From Gracilinema caldarium (GTDB lineage: Bacteria > Spirochaetota > Spirochaetia > Treponematales > Breznakiellaceae), in contig NZ_JAJUHW010000002.1 in the NCBI RefSeq assembly GCF_029265695.1, forward strand, positions 62,001 to 126,000: a stretch of DNA of 64,000 bases, given 5' to 3'. This document shows positions 8,075-15,130 of the stretch, piece by piece; the stretch's first letter is position 1, and every line of letters begins with the position of its first letter. The position numbers and the translations under genes are program-made. A model generated the notes under the pieces. That model saw only the letters and a program-made list of their open reading frames with translations, made no database searches and was not told where the DNA came from.

Positions 8075-9922
8075 CTACAATGTAAAAAGTTTTTTGTGGA
8101 AATCGAGAGATTCCAATAAGCTTGAGTAGAATGATTGTAACGAAGCAAGATACAACTCCATCTGCCTGCATTCGTCTTGAGGAGAATCTTCGCTTTTTGT
8201 TTGAAAGTTATCGGTAAATAAAAAACCTGCAATGTCTTTTACAGGGCTCTCGGCGATCATATTGTTAATCCTATCAAACTCATCTAACTGTTGCTGAATA
8301 TCTTTGCAGGATCCTTCTTGTATTGCTTCTGTTAGATTTTGGAGAAGCTGTAAACCCCTCTGTAGTTCCTGGCATAAAGAGGTGAGGTGATGTACGAGTT
8401 CACTCTCTATCCGTTTCCATTGAAGCTGCCGTTTTTCTTGCGCTTCGTAGCTTGCATACTGCGTTTTTAGGTTTTCAAGCTTGTCCGAAAGGTATTGGCG
8501 TATATGGGTTCTTATTATGGGCAGGGATAGAATTTCTTCGATAGTTCCTAGTTCAAGTCCGTTAATTTTAATGCCCTGAGGAGCAAGACTTTTACAGCTT
8601 CCGGGAGCGAGCTGGCGAAGCCGGGCTTCGAACCAGGCTGTATACAGGGATAATCTTGTATCGGTCAGTACTTTTCCGCCCGAAGCAGAGGGAGCGTAAA
8701 AGGGGTGTCCATCTAAAAGAGAGCGGAACGATTGGGTTTCTGCAGGCAGTAACCGGTTTGATCGAGTAAATGCCCGTTCTTCGAACAGGGCCCCCGTAAA
8801 ATGGGTTTTGTAATCCGGATAGGCTAAATCGAGCCCGCCTATCCAGATGGGTCCTGTGCCAAGGTGCAGGGCAAAGTCCAGGGCTGTGGTTGCCACTGAA
8901 CCTCCTGCTCCGAGGCGCCCCTTTATATCTACCGCTCGTTCAAAATACATACCCAAAGGATAAAGGGAAGAACAAAGCAGGGTTTGCCTAAAGGGATGAT
9001 GAAAAACGCTAGGATAAACGGCCACCTCCGTTACCAGGCAGCTAGAGTCGGCAGAGCAAAAATCAAGATGGCGGGCATTCCAGTATTGGGGATCCACCAC
9101 AACAACGAAGTCTGGTTCTACCCCCATCCGAAGCGCCGCTCTGAGGGCGGTATCTACGGCAATGATAAGGCAGCGCTCATGGATTGCAGAGAGATAGGGA
9201 AGCACCTCATCGAGGGAAGGTCCTGCGGCAAGAATGAGGGCGGGTGTGCCGGATAAAGCATTAGCCAAATCTTTAATGCCCGGTAGTTCAAATATGGAAA
9301 AGCGGTTTTCAATTATATTGCGGACCCACCGCTTGCCAAATTTATGTACCGTTGCAGAGTTAACCTGCTGTTTTGTTTCCCAAAGCGTTACGATTCGTGC
9401 CAGGGTTTCAGATAATTCCGGTTCAATTTCACGGTAAGGCCGCGAAATTATAAGGAGAGGTGAGCCAGAAAATAGTAAAAGAATTTCATGCAGGGCATCC
9501 AAAGTTCGGTCTAGAATAAAAATAAGTCCCGGAGATCCGAGCAATTGGCTCACATCTCGGTGTGCGAGGGCGGAAAGCAAAATAGAGGTATTTGGTTCTA
9601 TAATGATTAAAGGGTTGGCGGGAAACTTATACCGGATCTCTTCTGCCAGATAGCCTAAACCGAAACCACATAAAATAAAGGGTTGTTTAGACCCTTCAGC
9701 GGTTGCCGGCAGTGCTCCTGCCAGTATGCGTCGTGATTCTTCCCGGGGGTTTCGGCTTGAGTGCAGCCAAATCCCTCGATATTTTACACTAAGATCCCCA
9801 GAAAGAGTCGGAACAAGCTCAATTTCTGACCCAGGTGCTGAAAAGCCTTCCCATTCTTGCTGTAAAGCCTTATAAAGATCGGGGAAGACCCGCTCCAGTA
9901 CTATTCTGTTTTGCGCAAGCAT
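8075..9922 (-). CDS. DUF115 / MptE-like protein, motility-associated factor (Maf) glycosyltransferase family
   Basis: This 615-residue protein has the DUF115 core: FILCGFGLGYLAEEI near 83-97 and LILAAGPSLDEVLPYL with a following AVDTALRAALRMGVEPDFVVVVDPQ segment at about 230-275. The C-terminal 200 residues form a predicted coiled coil. Proteins of this group in flagellated bacteria are annotated as Maf factors that glycosylate flagellin, while archaeal relatives are pterin pyrophosphokinases. In a spirochaete with glycosylated flagellar filaments a Maf role is attractive but inferred. It sits 2 bp behind the penicillin-binding protein, downstream in the lepB-pbp operon. Confidence 0.75.
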   Translation of the reverse strand: MLAQNRIVLERVFPDLYKALQQEWEGFSAPGSEIELVPTLSGDLSVKYRGIWLHSSRNPREESRRILAGALPATAEGSKQPFILCGFGLGYLAEEIRYKFPANPLIIIEPNTSILLSALAHRDVSQLLGSPGLIFILDRTLDALHEILLLFSGSPLLIISRPYREIEPELSETLARIVTLWETKQQVNSATVHKFGKRWVRNIIENRFSIFELPGIKDLANALSGTPALILAAGPSLDEVLPYLSAIHERCLIIAVDTALRAALRMGVEPDFVVVVDPQYWNARHLDFCSADSSCLVTEVAVYPSVFHHPFRQTLLCSSLYPLGMYFERAVDIKGRLGAGGSVATTALDFALHLGTGPIWIGGLDLAYPDYKTHFTGALFEERAFTRSNRLLPAETQSFRSLLDGHPFYAPSASGGKVLTDTRLSLYTAWFEARLRQLAPGSCKSLAPQGIKINGLELGTIEEILSLPIIRTHIRQYLSDKLENLKTQYASYEAQEKRQLQWKRIESELVHHLTSLCQELQRGLQLLQNLTEAIQEGSCKDIQQQLDEFDRINNMIAESPVKDIAGFLFTDNFQTKSEDSPQDECRQMELYLASLQSFYSSLLESLDFHKKLFTL

Positions 9923-9924
9923 GA

Positions 9925-11790
9925 TTATTGAAGCTCCAGACGGATCACCATGTTTTTAGTAATTGGTGTTCCCGGATCTGGATTTTGTTTAAATACCCAG
10001 CCGTCACCTTCTATTTCCACAGTTATGTCATCCCTTAATAGAAGGGGTAATAGTTGCTTTTTAGAAAATCCCCGTAAATCGGGCATTGCGTCCCCTATAA
10101 CCAGATCCGGAGGAAAGGCAATTTTGACTGTTCCGCTGTGATCTACCTGGGGACTTTTGCCCCGGGGAATCCCAAGATAATTAGCCAGTTCTTCTGCGGC
10201 TTCTCTTACCGGTGGGGCGGCGATGCGTCCTCCCAGGTAGGAATCCCCCTTGGGACGAACTATTGCAAGGTAGAGGATAAGCGATGGTTGCTCTGCCGGA
10301 ACTAAGGCGAGAATGCTGGCAATGTAGTCTGTTTTTGAATAGGTCCCCGTTTTAGGGTCGATGATCTGTGCTGTACCTGTTTTTACACCGATTGATATGT
10401 CGTCGATTTTTGCCCGTCTACCCGTTCCTGCCTCAGAGGCCGCAGCGATCATATATTTACGCAGTTCCCGGGCGGTTTCTGGTTTTATAACCTGCCGGGG
10501 AACGCCGGTCTGTATTTCGCGGACCAGTTTCCCTTCATGGTTCAGGATTCGAGATACTATCCGAGCGGGCACAAGCACTCCATCGTTGGCAATAGCTGTC
10601 GCAGCCTGTACCATCTGAAGCGCCGACACTGATATTTCCTGCCCTATAGCTATGGTCGGTTTCGATCTGGCGGACCATCGGTTAACGGGCCGCAAAAAAC
10701 CGCTGGTTTCTCCGGAAACGCCAATACCGGTTTTTGTACCAAAACCAAAATTCTGCAGCATTTGATAAAAGGTTTGGGAATCTATACGGTCCGATGCATA
10801 GGCTGCCCCGGCGTTACAAGAATAGGTAATTATCTCCTGGGGCCGTACTGTTCCATGGGCTCCAAGACACTTAATGGTTATCTTTTCTCCCCCTAAGCTT
10901 GTTTGTTCGTATTGGCCATCACAGATAAAAGTGCTGTTTGGAGTGACAGCCCCGGTGTCCATAATGGATGCAAGCGAAAATATTTTAAAAACCGATCCTG
11001 GCTCATAAGCCCAGATTGCAGGCCGATCCATCCGTTCCTGTTCCGTCGAGCCCGTAATATCATTAGGATTAAAATTAGGAAGCGAAACATAGCCAAGAAT
11101 ATCCCCCGTCTGGGGGGTCATGGCAATCATCATGACCGCTTCTGCCTTGTTTTCCTCCAATGTCTTTTTTGCGATGCTTTCTAGACTCTGCTGCACTTTG
11201 GTATCTATGGTTAAAATAAGCTGGTTTCCAAAGGATACACCGTTCTGCGGGGCTAGTTCCGATTCAAAGGCGTATTCAATACCCCCGAGTCCCTGGTTTT
11301 CATCCCCAACAAAGCCAATAAGCGTGCTGGCTAGATTTTTCTCTGGGTATATCCGGCCCATGACAGGTTCTATCGCAATGCCAGGAAGTTTCCCTTCAGT
11401 TATTAATTGCTCAATGCTTCCCAAAACCGATTGATCGAGCCGTTTTTTTAGATACACAAATGAACTGGTTGATTGCCTTACCTTGTCGATAATAAGGGAT
11501 TCATCCATTCCTAGAATAGGCGAGAGCAATGCAGCGCTTTGTTCCAAGTTGTTTAAGGCTTCTGGTTTCCAGACCGTAATGTTACCCAGTCTGGTCTGCA
11601 TCGCTAAAATGGAACCATTCCTATCCAAAATCGGGCCCCGTTCAATAAGATTAGGTTTTTCTATGCCTTGGCTTACTGAATCGGGAAAGAGCATGAGCTG
11701 GGCATAACGAATATAGACAATAAGCATGAACAGGGCGAAGAGGCTTACAAAAAAGATGAATCGTCCCTTATTCGGCGGAATTGTTTCCAT
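9925..11790 (-). CDS. Penicillin-binding protein, FtsI/PBP2 class B transpeptidase with PASTA domain
   Basis: This is a 621-residue class B PBP that cross-links peptidoglycan. It has one N-terminal membrane helix (11-30), a dimerisation/pedestal region starting with ERGPILDRNGS, and a transpeptidase domain with S266-VFK269, S324-C-N326 and K470-TG. A single PASTA-like domain occupies about 560-621 (GDAMPDLRGFSKKQLL). The PASTA tail and overall order fit FtsI/SpoVD-type septal enzymes. Its ATG overlaps the lepB stop in a TAATG, so translation is coupled. I cannot tell septal from elongation PBP with certainty. Confidence 0.88.
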   Translation of the reverse strand: METIPPNKGRFIFFVSLFALFMLIVYIRYAQLMLFPDSVSQGIEKPNLIERGPILDRNGSILAMQTRLGNITVWKPEALNNLEQSAALLSPILGMDESLIIDKVRQSTSSFVYLKKRLDQSVLGSIEQLITEGKLPGIAIEPVMGRIYPEKNLASTLIGFVGDENQGLGGIEYAFESELAPQNGVSFGNQLILTIDTKVQQSLESIAKKTLEENKAEAVMMIAMTPQTGDILGYVSLPNFNPNDITGSTEQERMDRPAIWAYEPGSVFKIFSLASIMDTGAVTPNSTFICDGQYEQTSLGGEKITIKCLGAHGTVRPQEIITYSCNAGAAYASDRIDSQTFYQMLQNFGFGTKTGIGVSGETSGFLRPVNRWSARSKPTIAIGQEISVSALQMVQAATAIANDGVLVPARIVSRILNHEGKLVREIQTGVPRQVIKPETARELRKYMIAAASEAGTGRRAKIDDISIGVKTGTAQIIDPKTGTYSKTDYIASILALVPAEQPSLILYLAIVRPKGDSYLGGRIAAPPVREAAEELANYLGIPRGKSPQVDHSGTVKIAFPPDLVIGDAMPDLRGFSKKQLLPLLLRDDITVEIEGDGWVFKQNPDPGTPITKNMVIRLELQ

Positions 11791-12194
11791 TATTTAATTC
11801 CTTCGACCCTTCCTAGTACATACTCAGCAGATATAGGTCCGTAATTCCTCGAATCATAGGACACTTCGCTGTTTTCGCCATGAACAATTATATACTGTTG
11901 ATCCAGTAATTGCACGCAGCGTTTTACGGCGATTGTACCCTGGGGGGACAAAAATACAATGATGTCTCCCACTCGTGGATAGCTCCAACGGAGTGTATAT
12001 ACCTTGGCCCAGGGAAAACGAAAGCCATAGGCCAGTCGGTTGATGAACAGCACCTGCCCGGAAGGAATTGTGGGGACCATAGAATTCCCTTCTGCAATCA
12101 TAAAATCGAAACAGAAGAACTTTATAAGTACCGCTACGAACAATGCCCCGACTATTGTAATGCCGAGCTGTTTATCCCTTTGGGGTATATTCAT
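11790..12194 (-). CDS. lepB: Signal peptidase I
   Basis: This compact 134-residue type I signal peptidase has an N-terminal membrane helix (10-30), the catalytic serine S38 in GNSMVPT, the general-base lysine K91 in GTIAVKRC, and a box-D/E-like HGENSEVSYDSRNYGPI segment. It cleaves signal peptides of exported proteins on the outer face of the inner membrane. The length is near the lower limit for the family but all active-site boxes are present. There is no SD before the ATG; a TATACT box ends 8 nt upstream, so the message may be leaderless. It heads the lepB-pbp-DUF115 operon. Confidence 0.87.
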   Translation of the reverse strand: MNIPQRDKQLGITIVGALFVAVLIKFFCFDFMIAEGNSMVPTIPSGQVLFINRLAYGFRFPWAKVYTLRWSYPRVGDIIVFLSPQGTIAVKRCVQLLDQQYIIVHGENSEVSYDSRNYGPISAEYVLGRVEGIK

Positions 12195-12202
12195 GAGAAC
12201 TC

Positions 12203-12231
12203 AGTATAATGAACTGAACCAGCTCTGTCGA
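12203..12231 (-). promoter_or_regulatory. lepB promoter (TCGACA-17-TATACT)
   Basis: On the minus strand TCGACA (12226-12231) and TATACT (12203-12208) are 17 bp apart. The -10 box ends 8 nt before the lepB ATG, placing the predicted start of transcription within a base or two of the initiation codon. A plus-strand TATAAT at 12205-12210 overlaps it and could serve the divergent M23 gene, although no matching -35 is seen for that direction. Confidence 0.55.
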
Positions 12232-12240
12232 TAAACTACT

Positions 12241-13344
12241 ATGATGAATGAAATAATTAGGAAACAGCATATACATCAGCGGAAGCGTTTTACTCCGCTT
12301 CCTCTTACGGTTCCCAGATTTCGCATAGAGCCGGTCAATTCTGGTATACGTTCCAGATCCGTTTCCATTAAGCCCGCCGAAACTCTGGTAGTTTCTCAAT
12401 CCCGCAGTATACCATTGATCCTTGCCGTCACCGCTGCATGTCTTGTACTTTCTATGGCAGCAGCATACCTCACGACTCCGAGCGCTGCAGGCAGAGAAGC
12501 ATTTTCTTTACCCGCGGATCTTTCTGTTTCTTCTTATTTAAAATCCTATATTGCTCAAACCGAGGCAGAAACAACTGAAAGCAGCAATATGGACACGATT
12601 CCCCTTGCGCTGACAGAACAGTTTGCCTGGCAGACCTACCGGGTTCGCAGCGGAGATACGCTTTTGGGTATTGCCAAGTCTTTTAATCTATCAATCGATG
12701 CAATAGTTGCCCTTAATAACATAACCAGTGCCCGTTCCCTTCGCAGTGGAATGATACTAAAAATCCCCAATATGGACGGGATTCCCTATACGGTAAAAAA
12801 GGGAGACAGCCTTTCTAAAATATCCAAGGCCTGGGGCATACCGCTTGAAGCTATCCTTGACGCCAATGATTTAAGCAGCGATGTCATAAGTCCAGGTACA
12901 AAGCTGTTTCTTCCCGGTGCACGGTTAAGCGCTCTTGAGATAAAACGCGTCTTAGGTAACTTGTTTGTTTTTCCCATCAGCGGTTCTATCAGCAGTCCCT
13001 ATGGCTGGCGGAACGATCCATTCACCGGGGTACGCCGTTTCCATGCTGCCATAGATATCGCACAGAATCTCGGTGTGCCGGTTGGTGCTGCCATGGATGG
13101 CCGAGTATCAGCCACTGGCTTTAATCCCGTATATGGCAACTATGTCATCATCAATCATGATGGCGGATATCAGACCATGTATGCTCATTTAGATACCATT
13201 AGGGTAAAAAAAGGCGATCGGATCCAACAAAAACAAGCTATTGGTACGGTGGGAAACACTGGTTATAGTACTGGACCTCACCTGCATTTTGCGCTTTTTA
13301 AGAATGGAAGAACTATGAATCCTTTAGAAGTTTTGGGAAAATAA
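12241..13344 (+). CDS. LysM-M23 peptidoglycan endopeptidase
   Basis: This 367-residue envelope protein has a basic cytoplasmic N-terminus, one membrane helix at about 57-80, two LysM domains (YRVRSGDTLLGIAKSFNL and YTVKKGDSLSKISKAWGI) and a C-terminal M23/LytM domain. The zinc ligands are visible in RRFHAAID and in HLHF near the end. It should bind and cleave peptide bridges in peptidoglycan, or act as a LytM regulator of cell separation; the conserved histidines favour an active enzyme. Two ATGs in tandem (12241, 12244) precede it and no SD is seen. It is divergent from lepB. Confidence 0.87.
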   Translation: MMNEIIRKQHIHQRKRFTPLPLTVPRFRIEPVNSGIRSRSVSIKPAETLVVSQSRSIPLILAVTAACLVLSMAAAYLTTPSAAGREAFSLPADLSVSSYLKSYIAQTEAETTESSNMDTIPLALTEQFAWQTYRVRSGDTLLGIAKSFNLSIDAIVALNNITSARSLRSGMILKIPNMDGIPYTVKKGDSLSKISKAWGIPLEAILDANDLSSDVISPGTKLFLPGARLSALEIKRVLGNLFVFPISGSISSPYGWRNDPFTGVRRFHAAIDIAQNLGVPVGAAMDGRVSATGFNPVYGNYVIINHDGGYQTMYAHLDTIRVKKGDRIQQKQAIGTVGNTGYSTGPHLHFALFKNGRTMNPLEVLGK

Positions 13345-13364
13345 CCCAATGGTATAGATTATTG

Positions 13365-13394
13365 TTGCATAAATTACCCCGCCGATGGTATACT
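13365..13394 (+). promoter_or_regulatory. Promoter for the 47-residue peptide gene (TTGCAT-18-TATACT)
   Basis: TTGCAT at 13365-13370 and TATACT at 13389-13394 are 18 bp apart, followed within about 13 nt by an AGGAGG ribosome site. This gives a complete expression unit with a leader of about 16 nt for the small gene at 13417. Confidence 0.6.
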
Positions 13395-13416
13395 GCAGGC
13401 GGGAACAGGAGGTTCC

Positions 13417-13560
13417 ATGCGGCAGCTTGTATTTGTCTTAATCGCTTTGCTTGCGGTGGTGACGTTTATCCGTGCCTATGATGTACCTTCCGCGGATGTA
13501 TCCGGGAACCAGGCTCTTCAAGGAAAGATAACGGTCCAAAATATAACCGCAAATAACTAA
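13417..13560 (+). CDS. Small secreted or membrane-anchored peptide, 47 residues
   Basis: ATG at 13417 follows AGGAGG (13407-13412) by 4 nt and opens a 47-codon frame ending TAA at 13558-13560. The product starts with MRQLVFVLIALLAVVTFIRAYD, i.e. one basic residue and a 17-residue hydrophobic stretch, then a short polar tail with SADVSGNQALQGKITVQ. It is a candidate small exported or bitopic peptide. A well-formed promoter and SD argue that it is a real gene although it is short. I recognise no family, and it stands apart from its neighbours. Confidence 0.6.
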   Translation: MRQLVFVLIALLAVVTFIRAYDVPSADVSGNQALQGKITVQNITANN

Positions 13561-13579
13561 ATTTCCTTAAGTCTAACAC

Positions 13580-13608
13580 TTGCATGCATCCATAGTCGGT
13601 AGTAAACT
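13580..13608 (+). promoter_or_regulatory. PIN-PhoH gene promoter (TTGCAT-17-TAAACT)
   Basis: TTGCAT (13580-13585) and TAAACT (13603-13608) are 17 bp apart. The -10 box ends 9 nt before the ATG at 13618 and there is no SD between them, consistent with a leaderless or near-leaderless message. Confidence 0.5.
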
Positions 13609-13617
13609 TTTGGATGT

Positions 13618-14919
13618 ATGCTCAAATCCAATAAACTGTTTGTCATTGATACAAATGTATTTATCCATAACCCTGAAGCGGTCCTTTCTTTCCGCGATTC
13701 GGAAATAGCCATTCCCCTGGTTGTTCTCGAAGAACTTGATAAGCTCAAAACCTACCAGGATCAACGGGGAAAGAATGCCCGGGAAGCTATCCGTTTTTTC
13801 AATACCCTGATCAAAGGCGGTGATGTCCGCAGTGGTGTAAAACTTGAAAACGGCTCTGTGCTGCGGGTCATTTTTGGCGGAATCGGCGAGCCCCCTGCGG
13901 ATCTGCCCCTGGATCGCAACGATAATGTAATTATTTTACAGGCTGCTGCTCTTTTACAGAGTGGAAGGCCAGTATTTTTTGTTTCCAAGGATATTAATGC
14001 CAGGGTTAAAGCCGCGGTTCTGGGTCTTAAGGCCGTTGATTATGAAAAACAGAAGGTCAATGCGGCGGAACTCTATGGCGGTATCAGAGATTTAGATGTA
14101 GTCTGTTCCTCTCCAGAAGCCTTTTCTTCGGCAGTTTCTAACCAATTTAACGATAAACTACTGGCAAACGAATATGTCTATGCCCATGCTTCGGATCCAG
14201 AACAATGTTTTCTAGGCCGTTGGGATAAGAAAGCCAATACGCTGCACATAGTTCCCCATGAGCGAAAACACTGTTTTGGTATTCAAGCCAGGAATGAACG
14301 ACAATGGGCAGCCCTTGACCTATTGCTGAATCCTGATATTCCCTGCGTAACTTTAATCGGCAGGGCAGGCACCGGAAAAACCCTATTAGCTGTGGCTGCA
14401 GGCTTACATCTTGTGGTTGAAGAAAAAAAATATGACCGCATCCTTGTTTCCCGTCCCATAGTTCCTCTGGGTAAAGACATAGGCTACCTTCCTGGTGAAA
14501 AGGCCGCTAAATTAGCCACCTGGATGGAACCTATTTTTGACAACCTGGAGTATCTAATTTCTATAAATAAACGTCCTAATATGAAAAATGTGGACCAGAT
14601 ATTCAAAGAACGGTATATGGAAGTAGAAGCGGTCACCTATATTCGGGGCCGTTCACTTCCATCCCAGTTTATTGTGATAGACGAGGCTCAAAACCTTACT
14701 CCCCATGAAATAAAGACTATTGTTTCGCGGGCCGGTGCCAATTCAAAGGTGGTGCTTACCGGTGATCCAGAGCAGATAGACAATATGTATCTGGACGCTA
14801 ATTCCAATGGGTTGTCCTATCTGGTAGAAGCTTTTAAGGGTGAGCAGCTATTTGGCCACATTACTCTCCAGAAAACCGAGCGGAGTGAGCTGGCTGAGCT
14901 TGCGGCACGGTTATTATAA
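13618..14919 (+). CDS. PIN domain-PhoH-like ATPase (YlaK/PhoH2 type)
   Basis: This 433-residue protein joins an N-terminal PIN nuclease domain (VIDTNVFIHNP at 8-18, with acidic residues continuing in VVLEELDKLK) to a PhoH-type P-loop ATPase with GRAGTGKT near 246 and FIVIDEAQNLTPHE near 350. PhoH2-type proteins of this architecture are described as RNA helicases/RNases, often linked to toxin-antitoxin ancestry. No antitoxin gene precedes it here. A second, PIN-less PhoH is encoded at 24621. The gene is followed at 17 bp by a small coiled-coil gene. Confidence 0.85.
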   Translation: MLKSNKLFVIDTNVFIHNPEAVLSFRDSEIAIPLVVLEELDKLKTYQDQRGKNAREAIRFFNTLIKGGDVRSGVKLENGSVLRVIFGGIGEPPADLPLDRNDNVIILQAAALLQSGRPVFFVSKDINARVKAAVLGLKAVDYEKQKVNAAELYGGIRDLDVVCSSPEAFSSAVSNQFNDKLLANEYVYAHASDPEQCFLGRWDKKANTLHIVPHERKHCFGIQARNERQWAALDLLLNPDIPCVTLIGRAGTGKTLLAVAAGLHLVVEEKKYDRILVSRPIVPLGKDIGYLPGEKAAKLATWMEPIFDNLEYLISINKRPNMKNVDQIFKERYMEVEAVTYIRGRSLPSQFIVIDEAQNLTPHEIKTIVSRAGANSKVVLTGDPEQIDNMYLDANSNGLSYLVEAFKGEQLFGHITLQKTERSELAELAARLL

Positions 14920-14935
14920 AACAATAGGATTAAAT

Positions 14936-15130
14936 ATGGTGAAAATAAGTTTCCAGCAAATCGTAGACAATTCTTTTCAGAGTCTGGAGGTATTGGAAGC
15001 TCAGCAAAAATTGCGGCATATAAGAGCCTGTGAGCGGGCCCTTCAGAAATTAGAGGAAGAACTGGACGCAATTATCGAAAGCTCCCAAATTACAATAGAT
15101 AATCTAAATAGAGGAAGCAGCAATGAATAG
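14936..15130 (+). CDS. Small coiled-coil protein, 64 residues, unknown function
   Basis: I take the ATG at 14936 (after ATAGGA) as the start; the open frame continues upstream but there overlaps the PIN-PhoH gene. The 64-residue product is soluble and mostly helical, with a heptad-like run around VLEAQQKLRHIRACERALQK. Its end overlaps the start of the following gene by 8 bp and contains that gene's GAGGAAG ribosome site. Tight packing and good codon use support it as a real gene. No family is recognised. Confidence 0.65.
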   Translation: MVKISFQQIVDNSFQSLEVLEAQQKLRHIRACERALQKLEEELDAIIESSQITIDNLNRGSSNE

